Shown piece after piece: positions 1 through 9,687 of a DNA stretch of 33,844 nucleotides (position 1 is the first letter of the stretch; each line of letters opens with the position of its first letter). The notes under the pieces are model-generated. The model ran no database searches, was not told the origin of the DNA, and worked only from the letters and a program-made list of their open reading frames with translations. The position numbers and the translations under genes are program-made. The DNA is taken from contig JACZRQ010000019.1 of NCBI GenBank assembly GCA_022574655.1, positions 1 to 33,844 of the forward strand. The letters run 5' to 3'. The stretch is from Chloroflexota bacterium. Its GTDB lineage: Bacteria > Chloroflexota > Dehalococcoidia > SM23-28-2 > RBG-16-64-32.

Positions 1-2
1 TG

Positions 3-509
3 GGGCGCGACATCCGCAAGGCCCTGCCCAACAGCGTGCGCAACCCCAGCCCCGACTGCATCGAATTCCTGCCCACCCGCACCGGCGCGCGCTACCGGGT
101 CGAGGACAGCACGCCCGGCGACTCGCGATTCCTCACCACCTATGGCGATCTGTACACGACCCCCGCGCTCGCCGGACGTCGACTCTACCTCGGATACGAG
201 CCCTGGGTCTCGAGCGCTGGTTACGAGATCGCAACCCGCATCCAGACGATCGGCGAGATCTACAACGCACCGTCGAAGGAGGAAGCGTGTCGTCTTCTCT
301 TCGAGCACAACCTTGACTACGTTCAGCTCGGGCCGCAGGAACGGAACGCGGCGGGCAACGGCCGGTTCCAGCTCAACGAATCGATGTGGACCAGCAACTT
401 CACGCCCGTTTACGCAGGTCAGTTCAACGACGGTGAGCTGTTCTACTACGACGTGTCGGAGTCGTGCGGTGGCGGCTTAAGCCGCGGGCCGCTGACCAGC
501 CGCGGTTGA
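3..509 (+). CDS. C-terminal part of a polytopic membrane protein, probably GT-C type (5' end outside window)
   Basis: The reading frame is already open at the left edge and ends at TGA 507-509, so only the last ~168 residues are present and the real start lies outside. The fragment is soluble, with no membrane segment. It reads like the extracytoplasmic tail of large membrane glycosyltransferases: a DSRFLTTYGD stretch, a YLGYEPW stretch, then an EEACRLLFEHNLDYVQLG segment. The same layout (strand, helix, then a 'DY/EYV.LG..ER' strand) closes the DUF2298 protein at 1180-3822, which supports a related role. The family assignment is inference from a fragment. Its 3' end overlaps the 3' end of the convergent GtrA gene by 33 bp. 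Confidence 0.6.
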   Translation, partial: GRDIRKALPNSVRNPSPDCIEFLPTRTGARYRVEDSTPGDSRFLTTYGDLYTTPALAGRRLYLGYEPWVSSAGYEIATRIQTIGEIYNAPSKEEACRLLFEHNLDYVQLGPQERNAAGNGRFQLNESMWTSNFTPVYAGQFNDGELFYYDVSESCGGGLSRGPLTSRG

Positions 510-1076
510 GTGCTCTTCGGCCTCGCGCCGCTGCCGGGGCCATATAACCAGCGAATTGATCGTCCAGTTCCAGGTGAATCCGAGAGCGACGCCGACGATG
601 TTTGCGAGGTAAGGACTCCAGCCGAACTCTGGGGTCAAGATGTTCACCGTGGTCACGATAATAATCGGGCTAACGATCGAGCTGAGGTTGAATTTGACGA
701 AGCGGAAGAGCAGGTTGCCCTCGTGGTCTCGGTTACGGAACGTCCATCGTTCGTGCGAGTTGAATTGAAAGAAGATCGCAGTCTCCACCGCGACGATCGA
801 AGCGATCAATAGCCTCAAGTCTTTGTTCGTGTACAGGAGAAGGTCTGCGTTTGTCTTCTTGTCTGGAAGGAACCAAAAGAGGCTAGTGTCGTAGATCAGG
901 GCAGTGATTGCCTGCAAGATGACGAAGCCAATTCCACCGACGATCAGGAACTTGATGAAGGTTTTAGGCAGGTTGAAGCGATCAGCGATCGAGCGGGCGA
1001 AGCCAACCAGACCGTCTTCGGTGTCGCTAATGAGTTCGGGTCGCATGATTAGTCGGAACGGTTGAGTAAACTTCAT
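477..1076 (-). CDS. GtrA-like membrane protein
   Basis: This is a small four-helix membrane protein of the GtrA family (PF04138), thought to help move polyprenyl-linked sugars across the membrane for cell-surface glycosylation. The segment beginning FIKFLIVGGIGF forms helix 1, LLIASIVAVETAIFF helix 2, the SSIVSPIIIV region helix 3 and the final LANIVGVALGFTWNW region helix 4. The family signature between helices 2 and 3, FNSHERWTFR, is intact. I chose the ATG at 1076. An in-frame ATG at 1124 would add 16 polar residues, and another exists at 1046; none has a good Shine-Dalgarno. The gene looks visibly less GC-rich than its neighbours. It is divergent from the DUF2298 gene and overlaps the left-edge gene tail to tail. 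Confidence 0.85.
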   Translation of the reverse strand: MKFTQPFRLIMRPELISDTEDGLVGFARSIADRFNLPKTFIKFLIVGGIGFVILQAITALIYDTSLFWFLPDKKTNADLLLYTNKDLRLLIASIVAVETAIFFQFNSHERWTFRNRDHEGNLLFRFVKFNLSSIVSPIIIVTTVNILTPEFGWSPYLANIVGVALGFTWNWTINSLVIWPRQRREAEEHSTAAGQRPAA

Positions 1077-1179
1077 TATATCTGAGTATCGCCGGGGCTG
1101 GTGACTGCAACTAAGTTGACGCATTACGGAGCTTCAGTGTTGCGGACGTTGAGTAGATGTGCGGTAGCCTTCGTTTGAG

Positions 1180-3822
1180 ATGAACGAATTCGCCGTATGG
1201 TGGCTCGCGCTCGCAGCGATCGGTGTTGCCGCCTTCCCGCTGACCTTTGTCTTCTTCCGCTGGCTGCCCGACCGCGGCTTCACGCTCTCGAAGGTCGTCG
1301 GGCTGCTTCTTCTTGCCTACGGGTTCTGGATGGGCGGCGTGCTCGGCATACTACCAGCGAGCCGTGGGTCCGTGATCCTGATCCTCGTCCTGATCGCCGG
1401 CATCTCGTGGGCGGCAGCCGCTCGCCACCGGGCGGAGATCGTCGACTATGTGCGCTCCGGTTGGCGATACATGCTGCTCGTCGAACTGATGTTCGTCGCG
1501 GTGCTCGCCGTCGCCGTCTACCTGCGTTCGTTTGCACCAGAGATTGACTCCGGCGAGAAGCCGTTCGAGCTAGCGTTCCTCAACGCGATCGGCAGATCGG
1601 AGACGTTTCCGCCGCAGGACCCGTGGCTCGCCGGCGAGAACATCAGCTACTACTACTTCGGCTACATCATGATCGCGGCACTGACGAAGCTCGTTGCGCT
1701 CAAGGCGAGCGTGACGTTTTTCCTCGGCGTCTCGACCATCGCCGCCCTGACGTGGGTGGCCGTCTTCGGTCTTGTGTACAACCTCGTGTCGGTGGCGCGA
1801 GGCCGCATCAGGCTCTCAGCTCCGCGCCTGACTGCGAGGGCTGTGCTCTTCGGCGTCGTCGCCGCAATGCTCGTGCTCGTCGTCAGCAACCTCGAGGGCG
1901 TGTTCGAACTGATGGCCCGCCACGGCGTGGGCGGTGACGGGTTCTACGGCCTCGTAGGCATCTTCGGTCTTCAAGCCCCCTACGATTGCGCCGCTAACGC
2001 GGCCGACTGCTCGGAGTGGTATCCGACCCGTCACGTCTGGTGGTGGTGGGCGACGCGGATCGGTTCTGCGGCGGACATCCAGGAGTTCCCGTTCTTCAGC
2101 CTCCACTTCGGCGATCTCCACGCCCACGTATTGGCGATGCCCCTTCTCGTCATGCTGTTCGCTCTCGTCTTCCAGACGACGCTCGCGGCGCGAGACGATA
2201 ACGCAGATCGCGCGCTGAACGCCGGCTGGATCGCCCGGCATCCGGGGCGTTGGCTGCTGATCGTACTGCTCGTAGGCGGCATCGCCTTCACCGACGCTTG
2301 GGCGATTCCGTTGACCGTGACGCTGGTCGTCGCGGCGGTGGTGCTGTCGAACTGGCTGAGCGGTGCGACGCCGTTGAGGACCGTCGTTGATAGCGTGACG
2401 TTCGTTGTACCATTGATCGTCGCGGCGTTCGTCCTCTACCTCCCGTTCTATCTCGATCTTGAGGCCGATCGCGAGGGCATCGGAATCACGCAGGTGGCTT
2501 CGACTCCCGTCGGCAACCCACCGGCGGACTCCGAGTCGACGCGGCCGTTGCACTTCCTCCTCTTCTGGACGCCGCTTCTGCTCGCCCCTCTTACGCTGGC
2601 CGCCGTGAGGTTGTGGCGGTCTCGTTACAAGTCCGCGAACCGGCGCGTGCTGGCCCTCGCTGCACTTCCCTGGCTCATCCCGCTCGCGGTCTGGATCATC
2701 TGGGCGACGGTAAACGATGGCTTCGGCGCACCGATCGACGAGATACAGGAACGTGCGGAGAACCTGATCACGCTCGTCCTCCTGATCGCCTCGATCACAG
2801 CAGCGGGCCTGCTGTTCCTCAGATCCATCGCCAGGGGAGTCGAGGCGCACGACGGCACGAGACCGTTCCTGTGGCTTCTTGTCCTGTTCGCGCTGACGAT
2901 GCTTTTCGGCGCAGAGCTGTTCTACGTCAACGATACGTTCGACTGGCGTGCGAACACCGTTTTCCGCTTCTGGCACGAGGCCTGGATCATCCTCGGCATC
3001 GCGGGTGGACTTGCGCTCTACCGGCTAACCAGCGATTGGGCGCTGCCCGAAGTCCGAATACGCTCGATCCCGATTCGACTCGTCGCTGCCGTCGTGATCG
3101 TTGCCGGGCTGGCGTATACGGCTCTTGTAGCACTCGAACCCTGGGAAACGTTGTACGAGCGCTGGTGGACCGCAACAGCGGGGCTGATCGTCGCCGGTCT
3201 GTCGTTGTTCGCGATCGTCGTTGCGACGGCGTTGGAGGGGACGATGGTTCGTGCAGCGTGGCCACGTCTGCTCGGAGTGAGCCTGGCGGCCGTCGTGTTC
3301 GCAGCCGCCCTCGTCTACCCCGTGCTCGTCACCTTCGATCGTGCCGGCGGCTTCACGAACGACCAGACGATGGACGGCCTTGATTTCCTGCGCCGCACGG
3401 ATCCCCTGGAGCACGAGGCGATCGAGTGGCTGAACGATAATGTCTCAGGCACCCCCGTCATTCTCGAAGCCTTCGGGTCCGATTTCAGCGAGGCGGCGCG
3501 TGTTTCTTCGCGTACCGGTCTCCCAACGGTGATCGGTTGGCTGAACCACGAACGGCAGTGGCGAGGCGACCCCGATCTGTTCAGCGCCGCGGAGACGCCG
3601 TTTACTGCACGGCCGCTTGAGGTCGCACGTCTGTACAACACTCCGGTCGTGGGCGAAGCACAGCTCTTCATGGATAAGTACGACATCGAGTACGTCTATG
3701 TCGGGCGCCTGGAGCGGGAGCTATACAACTTTGACGGCTTGGTGAAGTTCCGCGAGTTCATGGATGTCGTCTTCGACAACGGTGGCGTGACGATCTACCG
3801 CGTGCGGGAGATCGGGAGCTAG
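1180..3822 (+). CDS. DUF2298 (Chlor_Arch_YYY) multi-spanning membrane protein
   Basis: This 880-residue polytopic protein starts with a membrane helix and has about a dozen further hydrophobic segments through residue ~720, followed by a soluble C-terminal domain of ~160 residues. The first loop carries an acidic stretch and a GENISYYYFGYIM motif near residue 150, and a later loop has FSLHFGDLHAHVLAMP near residue 310. These are hallmarks of the DUF2298/YYY family found mainly in Chloroflexi and Archaea. The family resembles GT-C membrane glycosyltransferases, but its substrate is not known to me. The C-terminal part (EAIEWLNDN, then a DIEYVYVGRLER strand) resembles the tail of the fragment at the left edge. 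ATG 1180 has only a weak ribosome site. Its TAG stop directly abuts the stop of the convergent flavoprotein gene. Confidence 0.9.
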   Translation: MNEFAVWWLALAAIGVAAFPLTFVFFRWLPDRGFTLSKVVGLLLLAYGFWMGGVLGILPASRGSVILILVLIAGISWAAAARHRAEIVDYVRSGWRYMLLVELMFVAVLAVAVYLRSFAPEIDSGEKPFELAFLNAIGRSETFPPQDPWLAGENISYYYFGYIMIAALTKLVALKASVTFFLGVSTIAALTWVAVFGLVYNLVSVARGRIRLSAPRLTARAVLFGVVAAMLVLVVSNLEGVFELMARHGVGGDGFYGLVGIFGLQAPYDCAANAADCSEWYPTRHVWWWWATRIGSAADIQEFPFFSLHFGDLHAHVLAMPLLVMLFALVFQTTLAARDDNADRALNAGWIARHPGRWLLIVLLVGGIAFTDAWAIPLTVTLVVAAVVLSNWLSGATPLRTVVDSVTFVVPLIVAAFVLYLPFYLDLEADREGIGITQVASTPVGNPPADSESTRPLHFLLFWTPLLLAPLTLAAVRLWRSRYKSANRRVLALAALPWLIPLAVWIIWATVNDGFGAPIDEIQERAENLITLVLLIASITAAGLLFLRSIARGVEAHDGTRPFLWLLVLFALTMLFGAELFYVNDTFDWRANTVFRFWHEAWIILGIAGGLALYRLTSDWALPEVRIRSIPIRLVAAVVIVAGLAYTALVALEPWETLYERWWTATAGLIVAGLSLFAIVVATALEGTMVRAAWPRLLGVSLAAVVFAAALVYPVLVTFDRAGGFTNDQTMDGLDFLRRTDPLEHEAIEWLNDNVSGTPVILEAFGSDFSEAARVSSRTGLPTVIGWLNHERQWRGDPDLFSAAETPFTARPLEVARLYNTPVVGEAQLFMDKYDIEYVYVGRLERELYNFDGLVKFREFMDVVFDNGGVTIYRVREIGS

Positions 3823-5172
3823 CTAGACCTGATAACGCGGCGCGGACGTCCGAGCGAGATCTTCCGCAACAACCTCCGCTATGCGCTCTCCCAGCTCGAT
3901 AGAGTAGTTCTGCCCGCGGTCCTGTGGATAGATCTGCGCCATGTTGGCGAGGTACAAGCGGGGCACGGAGGTTCGATGGTCGGGAATCCGTGTCCTGGCG
4001 CCGATCGTAAACACCGGCTGGGCGTCGCGAGCGTGGAACAGATGCCGTTCGACGATCCACGACTCGTCGAACGCCGGATTGATCCGCTTGAGGTGCGGTA
4101 AGTAGCGGCGGAGGATGGAGTCGACCTCCTCCCGAAGCAGCGGCGAGTCGCTCTCCAGATAGTTCGAGACGTACACGATGTGCCGGTTCCCGTAGCGTGC
4201 AGAATCTACGAGGTTCGTGTGCTCGACGACCGCCACGAAGGGCGCGTCAGGATCGCTAACGTTGAGCCAATAGTATTCCGTTAGCGGGCGGTCGAGGCAC
4301 AGCACTAAGCACAGCGCGTCCTGATATCGGGTACCTCTCAGCTTCTCCGCATAGATCTCCGGGAGGTCCGGCGCGATCCGCAAGAGCACGTCGTTCGAGA
4401 CCGTGGAGACAACCGCGTCCAGTTCGATCGTTTCGTCCTGCACCTCTACAGTGATCCTGCCGGCATCGCTGACGATCCGCCGGACCGCGCGTCCGGTCTC
4501 GATCTGGCCGCCGAGATCGCGAACCCGCTGGGCAAGCGCGCCGATCCAGGCTCCGAACGAACCCCTCATGTAGCCCAGGACCTCGTGTTGAGACATCCGT
4601 CCGCTCCGGGATGAGAAACGGAGCCGTATCTTGTTCCACAGCCACGTCATCACCACCTGGTCCCACTGAACGCCGAACTTGCCGCGAAGCAGGGGGCCCC
4701 AGACCACATCGGCGGCTCGCTCCCCGGCGTGTTGTCGCATCCAGTCGGCTGCCGAGACGTCCTCGAACTGTCCGCCGTCGCTCTCGCGTCGAAGCTTCAT
4801 CGCCGTCAGCCCCAATCGCACACGGTCCAACGGACCGAGCGGCGAGAATCGCAGCAGGTCGAGCGGCGTGGTGAACGGATAGATGCGACCTTCGTGAAAG
4901 ACTCCCACCCGCGACGAGTGCCACGAAACGCGGTCAGCGACGCCTAACTCATCGAACAGGCGGTTGGCCGCTGCGTCGCTGGTAAACAGGTGGTGGTAGA
5001 AGCACTCGATCGGTTCGCCGCCCACCTCGAACGTTCGCACGAGCCCGCCGAGCGTCTCATTCGCCTCGAACAAGCGAACGGCATGCCCTCGTTGGAGCAG
5101 GCGGTATGCGGCGGTGAGTCCGGTTACGCCGCCCCCGATGATGCCGACGGTCGGCCGGTCGCTGGGAGTCAC
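3823..5172 (-). CDS. NAD(P)/FAD-dependent oxidoreductase, protoporphyrinogen-oxidase / amine-oxidase superfamily
   Basis: The protein has 449 residues. Near the N terminus is a dinucleotide-binding fold, VGIIGGGVTGLTAAYRL (residues ~9-25), followed by an acidic residue ending strand 2 (LFEANETLGG). This is the standard FAD-binding pattern of amine-oxidase/HemY-like flavoproteins. The middle contains a DAVVSTVSNDVL segment and the end a NMAQIYPQDRGQNYSIELGERIA segment, matching the second FAD-contacting motif. Homologues of this type often sit beside GT2 and membrane glycosyltransferase genes, as here, so a sugar- or lipid-modifying role is more likely than heme synthesis; the substrate is unknown. 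The chosen start is GTG 5172 (GTGACTCCC). The gene follows the GT2 gene on the same strand after 13 bp, suggesting co-transcription. Confidence 0.85.
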   Translation of the reverse strand: MTPSDRPTVGIIGGGVTGLTAAYRLLQRGHAVRLFEANETLGGLVRTFEVGGEPIECFYHHLFTSDAAANRLFDELGVADRVSWHSSRVGVFHEGRIYPFTTPLDLLRFSPLGPLDRVRLGLTAMKLRRESDGGQFEDVSAADWMRQHAGERAADVVWGPLLRGKFGVQWDQVVMTWLWNKIRLRFSSRSGRMSQHEVLGYMRGSFGAWIGALAQRVRDLGGQIETGRAVRRIVSDAGRITVEVQDETIELDAVVSTVSNDVLLRIAPDLPEIYAEKLRGTRYQDALCLVLCLDRPLTEYYWLNVSDPDAPFVAVVEHTNLVDSARYGNRHIVYVSNYLESDSPLLREEVDSILRRYLPHLKRINPAFDESWIVERHLFHARDAQPVFTIGARTRIPDHRTSVPRLYLANMAQIYPQDRGQNYSIELGERIAEVVAEDLARTSAPRYQV

Positions 5173-5185
5173 TTCGGCGCTTCGG

Positions 5186-5929
5186 CTATTCCGTGGCCGC
5201 TGGGTCGCTCTTCTGGCGCCACGGACGGCCGAGACGGAGCCTTATGAGACCGCGAATGTCCTCCGAGACGGTCGACGCGATCTTGACCCGCGTGTCGGTA
5301 TCTTCGATCCACTCCACCGGTACGTCCTTCACGCGGTAGCCCATCTTCTCAGCGAGGATGAGCAGCTCGGTGTCGAAGAACCAGTTGTTGTCTTCGATCA
5401 GCGGGATGATGCGCTGGGCGGCTTGGCGGCTCACGGCCTTAAAACCGCACTGGGCGTCGCTGAAGCGAGTGAAGAACATCCCTTTGATCATGCTGTTGTA
5501 GCCCAGCGTGAGCACGCGCCGCTTGAGCGAGCGCGTGACGCGGGCGCCCTTCGCCAGCCGCGAGCCGATGGCGACATCGTAACCGTCGTTGGCTATCGCG
5601 CCGATCAGCGCCGGAAAGTCGTCGATGCCCGTCGAGAGGTCGACGTCCATGTAGCTGACGATGTCCATAGGGCTGTCCAGCCACACCTGCTTGAGGGCGA
5701 AGCCGCGGCCCTTGCGCTCGATGCGCACGTACTTGATCTGGCCTGGGTACCGTTCTTCGAGACGTCCGCCCACCTCCGGCGTGTTGTCGATCGAGGCGTT
5801 GTCGGCGATCAGGATTCGCCATTCGTACGGGAAGACCTCACTGGAAAGGAAGTCGAGCAGCGTAGGCATCGACTCGGGGAGAGCGCGCTCCTCGTTGTAG
5901 ACCGGCACTACCACTTCGACGCTGGCCAT
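5186..5929 (-). CDS. Family 2 glycosyltransferase, dolichyl/polyprenyl-phosphate sugar synthase type
   Basis: The 247-residue enzyme opens with the GT2 signature SVEVVVPVYNEERALPES, then IADNASIDNT for nucleotide-sugar binding. The metal-binding DXD motif is SYMDVDLST (residues ~93-100). Later come IGSRLAKGA, a DAQCGFKA motif (residues 158-165) and WFFDTELLILAEK. This order is typical of the ALG5/DPM1-like enzymes that load glucose or mannose from a nucleotide sugar onto a polyprenyl phosphate at the cytoplasmic face. There is no C-terminal membrane pair, so it is the short soluble form. ATG 5929 is preferred because the GT2 fold begins immediately after it; an extension to 5995 would add an arginine-rich, non-conserved 22 residues. 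A GtrA and a possible GT-C acceptor enzyme lie nearby, as expected for lipid-linked sugar transfer. Confidence 0.9.
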   Translation of the reverse strand: MASVEVVVPVYNEERALPESMPTLLDFLSSEVFPYEWRILIADNASIDNTPEVGGRLEERYPGQIKYVRIERKGRGFALKQVWLDSPMDIVSYMDVDLSTGIDDFPALIGAIANDGYDVAIGSRLAKGARVTRSLKRRVLTLGYNSMIKGMFFTRFSDAQCGFKAVSRQAAQRIIPLIEDNNWFFDTELLILAEKMGYRVKDVPVEWIEDTDTRVKIASTVSEDIRGLIRLRLGRPWRQKSDPAATE

Positions 5930-5990
5930 CAAACGTATCGTACGTCTGAGTCGCCTGGTTGTCGATGTGGACTGAGGGCGCGCCGACAAG

Positions 5991-6014
5991 CGCACTCGAC
6001 ATAACGGGAGTGCG
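5991..6014. repeat. Inverted repeat in the BtuF-like / GT2 intergenic gap
   Basis: CGCACTC (5991-5997) and GAGTGCG (6008-6014) are perfect 7-bp arms around a 10-nt spacer. The dyad lies in the 102-bp gap downstream of the BtuF-like stop and upstream of the GT2 start. No T-run follows it on the minus strand, so it is not a standard intrinsic terminator. It could be an operator or an mRNA hairpin. Confidence 0.35.
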
Positions 6015-6031
6015 ACCTTTCGTGGGCCGTG

Positions 6032-6988
6032 CTAGCTGATCGGGCTGAAGCTTGGCTCCCAGCCGGATTCCCCGGGCGGCGAGTCGAGTCTGAGGACTTC
6101 GCCCGCTGGCGGCGGCGTAGGCCACGCATCTGGGTGCAGAATGTGAGCGAGTATTTCAACGCCGTCGATGAGACCCGGCGCTGGGCGGCTGAAGCGATGG
6201 TTGGCGTCGACAGCGTAGACCTCGCCTGAGCGGACGGCTGGCAGGTCCAGCCATCCGGGCAGTTGGCCGAGCGCATCCGCTTCTCGCACCGCACGGTGCT
6301 GATCGAATCCGCAAGGCATCAGCACCACGACCTCCGGCTCGAACGCCGCCATCTCGTCCCACGGCACCTTCCGCGAGGGCTCGCCCGGCCGTATCGGCTC
6401 GCTGGCCCCGCCGGCGATCTCGACCATCTGCGGTACCCAATGGCCGCCGGGCATCGGTGGGTCGAGCCATTCCAGCGTCATCACCCGCTTCTTCGGAGCG
6501 TCCGCTGTGGCGGCGCTCACCGCGTCGAGACGACGTCGCAGCGATGAGGCGTACTCCTCGGCCCGCGACGCTCGGCCGGTCGCGCGGCCGACCGTGATCA
6601 CGTCCTCGATGACGCCTTCGAGCAGCTGCGGGTTCAGGCAGACGACTTCAGCGCTGCAACCTGCCGCCTCCATGTGTCCCGCGAAGTCGGAAGGCGACAC
6701 GGCGCAGACCGGGCACAGGTCCTGTGTGATTATCAAGTCCGGAGGATCTTCCCTCAGTCTCTGCTCGATGATGTGGTAGAGTTGCCGTCCACTCCGCGCG
6801 TGCTCCACGACCTGACGGTCGATCTCAGCGCTGGGGAGCGAGGAGTCGATCTCGCTGAACGTGACGCGAGGCTTCGACGCCGCTTCGGGCGGTGTGTCGC
6901 ACCCGTGCGTCACACCGGTCACCTGGTCGCCCAGCCCCAGCGCGAACAGGATCTCGGTGGAGCTGGGCAGGAGAGACCAGATCTTCAC
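6032..6988 (-). CDS. Signal-less cobalamin-binding / periplasmic-binding-fold protein (BtuF-like)
   Basis: This 318-residue protein belongs to the PF01497 (BtuF/FhuD) family of metal-chelate-binding proteins. The N-terminal segment MKIWSLLPSSTEILFALG is the usual first strand and helix ('SL.PS.TEi..ALG'). LIITQDLCPVCAVSP at residues ~85-99 is a subfamily motif with two cysteines. The second lobe contains WDEMAAFEPEVVVLMPCGF. No signal peptide or lipobox precedes the domain, and no BtuC/BtuD genes are adjacent, so export is not supported; it may act in the cytoplasm or be an orphan. The start at ATG 6988 lies 23 bp after the upstream dehydrogenase gene, so they are probably one transcript. The cobalamin ligand is a family-level guess. 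Confidence 0.8.
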   Translation of the reverse strand: MKIWSLLPSSTEILFALGLGDQVTGVTHGCDTPPEAASKPRVTFSEIDSSLPSAEIDRQVVEHARSGRQLYHIIEQRLREDPPDLIITQDLCPVCAVSPSDFAGHMEAAGCSAEVVCLNPQLLEGVIEDVITVGRATGRASRAEEYASSLRRRLDAVSAATADAPKKRVMTLEWLDPPMPGGHWVPQMVEIAGGASEPIRPGEPSRKVPWDEMAAFEPEVVVLMPCGFDQHRAVREADALGQLPGWLDLPAVRSGEVYAVDANHRFSRPAPGLIDGVEILAHILHPDAWPTPPPAGEVLRLDSPPGESGWEPSFSPIS

Positions 6989-7011
6989 AGCCTAGCGCCT
7001 GATGGTCGTCG

Positions 7012-7761
7012 CTATTGCCAGCCCTTGGTAGCGCCTTCGACCATCGCCAGTGGGCCGACAGGCCATTTGAAGCCCATCACCATCGCCTTGTTGATGTCCT
7101 CCGAAGTCGCGATTCCCTCCGCCAGCACCGCCTGCGCCTCGCGGACGGCCGCGAAGTAGATGCGGTTGGCGACGAACCCGTACTTCCCCGGGGCGTCCTT
7201 CACCCGGACCGAAGCCTTGCCCGCGGCTGTGCACAGCGCTTCGATCGCCTGGATCGTCTCCTCTGACGTCCTCTCCGCGTGGATCAGCTCCACCAGCTTC
7301 ATCACCGGCGCCGGGCTGAAGAAGTGCATGCCGATGAACTTCGGCTTGCGCGCGTCGGAGACGGCTTCGGTGATATCGACGATAGTAAGTCCGGAGGTGT
7401 TGGAGGCGAAGATAGCGTCGTCGTTGACGACTTTATCCAGCTCCGTGAATACCTTCCGTTTGAGATCGATGTTCTCCGGCACAGCCTCAACGATGAGGTC
7501 GACGTCCTTTAGGTCTTCGACTTTCGTCGTGAACGACAGGCGGGCGAGGGCGGCGTCGGCGTCCTCCTGGCTCGTCTTCCCGCGCTCGACTCCGCGCTTC
7601 AACCCGTATCGTCCGTCGACGATCGTCGAGCGTGCAGCCTCGATGAACTTGTCCTCGATGTCGCGAACTGTGACGGTGGCGCCGCCGACCGCCAGCGACT
7701 GGGCGATGCCGGCGCCCATGACGCCGCCGCCCAGCACTCCGATAGTCTCGATTGGGGGCAT
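7012..7761 (-). CDS. 3-hydroxyacyl-CoA (3-hydroxybutyryl-CoA) dehydrogenase, short at the C terminus
   Basis: It interconverts (S)-3-hydroxyacyl-CoA and 3-oxoacyl-CoA with NAD. A Rossmann motif IGVLGGGVMGAGIA is at residues 7-20. The catalytic block is ASNTSGL (119-125) and GMHFFSPAPVMKLVEL with His146 and Glu158. The dimerisation/substrate domain starts at KDAPGKYGFVANRI. The protein ends at residue 249 soon after WPVGPLAM, whereas typical HBD enzymes run to ~280-290 residues and finish with a helix and a 'GRKtGrGFy' tail. That tail is absent, and only 23 bp separate this stop from the next gene. The ribosome site AAAGGAGAAG is clear upstream of ATG 7761. Likely fatty-acid or butanoate metabolism. 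Confidence 0.88.
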   Translation of the reverse strand: MPPIETIGVLGGGVMGAGIAQSLAVGGATVTVRDIEDKFIEAARSTIVDGRYGLKRGVERGKTSQEDADAALARLSFTTKVEDLKDVDLIVEAVPENIDLKRKVFTELDKVVNDDAIFASNTSGLTIVDITEAVSDARKPKFIGMHFFSPAPVMKLVELIHAERTSEETIQAIEALCTAAGKASVRVKDAPGKYGFVANRIYFAAVREAQAVLAEGIATSEDINKAMVMGFKWPVGPLAMVEGATKGWQ

Positions 7762-7790
7762 TTAGCTTCTCCTTTTAGTGTTCTCAAGCC

Positions 7791-7809
7791 TAGGACTTGA
7801 CCGGTCCTA
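7791..7809. repeat. Inverted repeat between eno and the dehydrogenase gene
   Basis: TAGGAC (7791-7796) and GTCCTA (7804-7809) form a perfect 6-bp dyad with a 7-nt spacer, 18 bp past the enolase stop on the minus strand. No T-tract follows. It is a possible mRNA hairpin or weak terminator. Confidence 0.3.
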
Positions 7810-7826
7810 CTTCGATTATTCCGTGG

Positions 7827-9637
<1,811 letters not shown>

Positions 9638-9687
9638 GAGACAAGATGATAGCAGGGGCGAATCTGACGGTCACTCGCGTCGTGCGG

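Noticed and set aside
1816-2976. Long antisense open frame (386 codons) within the DUF2298 gene
   Set aside because: It is a composition shadow of a high-GC gene: rich in Arg, Glu and Asp with no motif, and it lies opposite a clearly recognisable membrane protein.
5114-6004. Plus-strand open frame (296 codons) across the GT2 gene
   Set aside because: It mirrors the GT2 coding sequence, whose motifs are clear on the minus strand.
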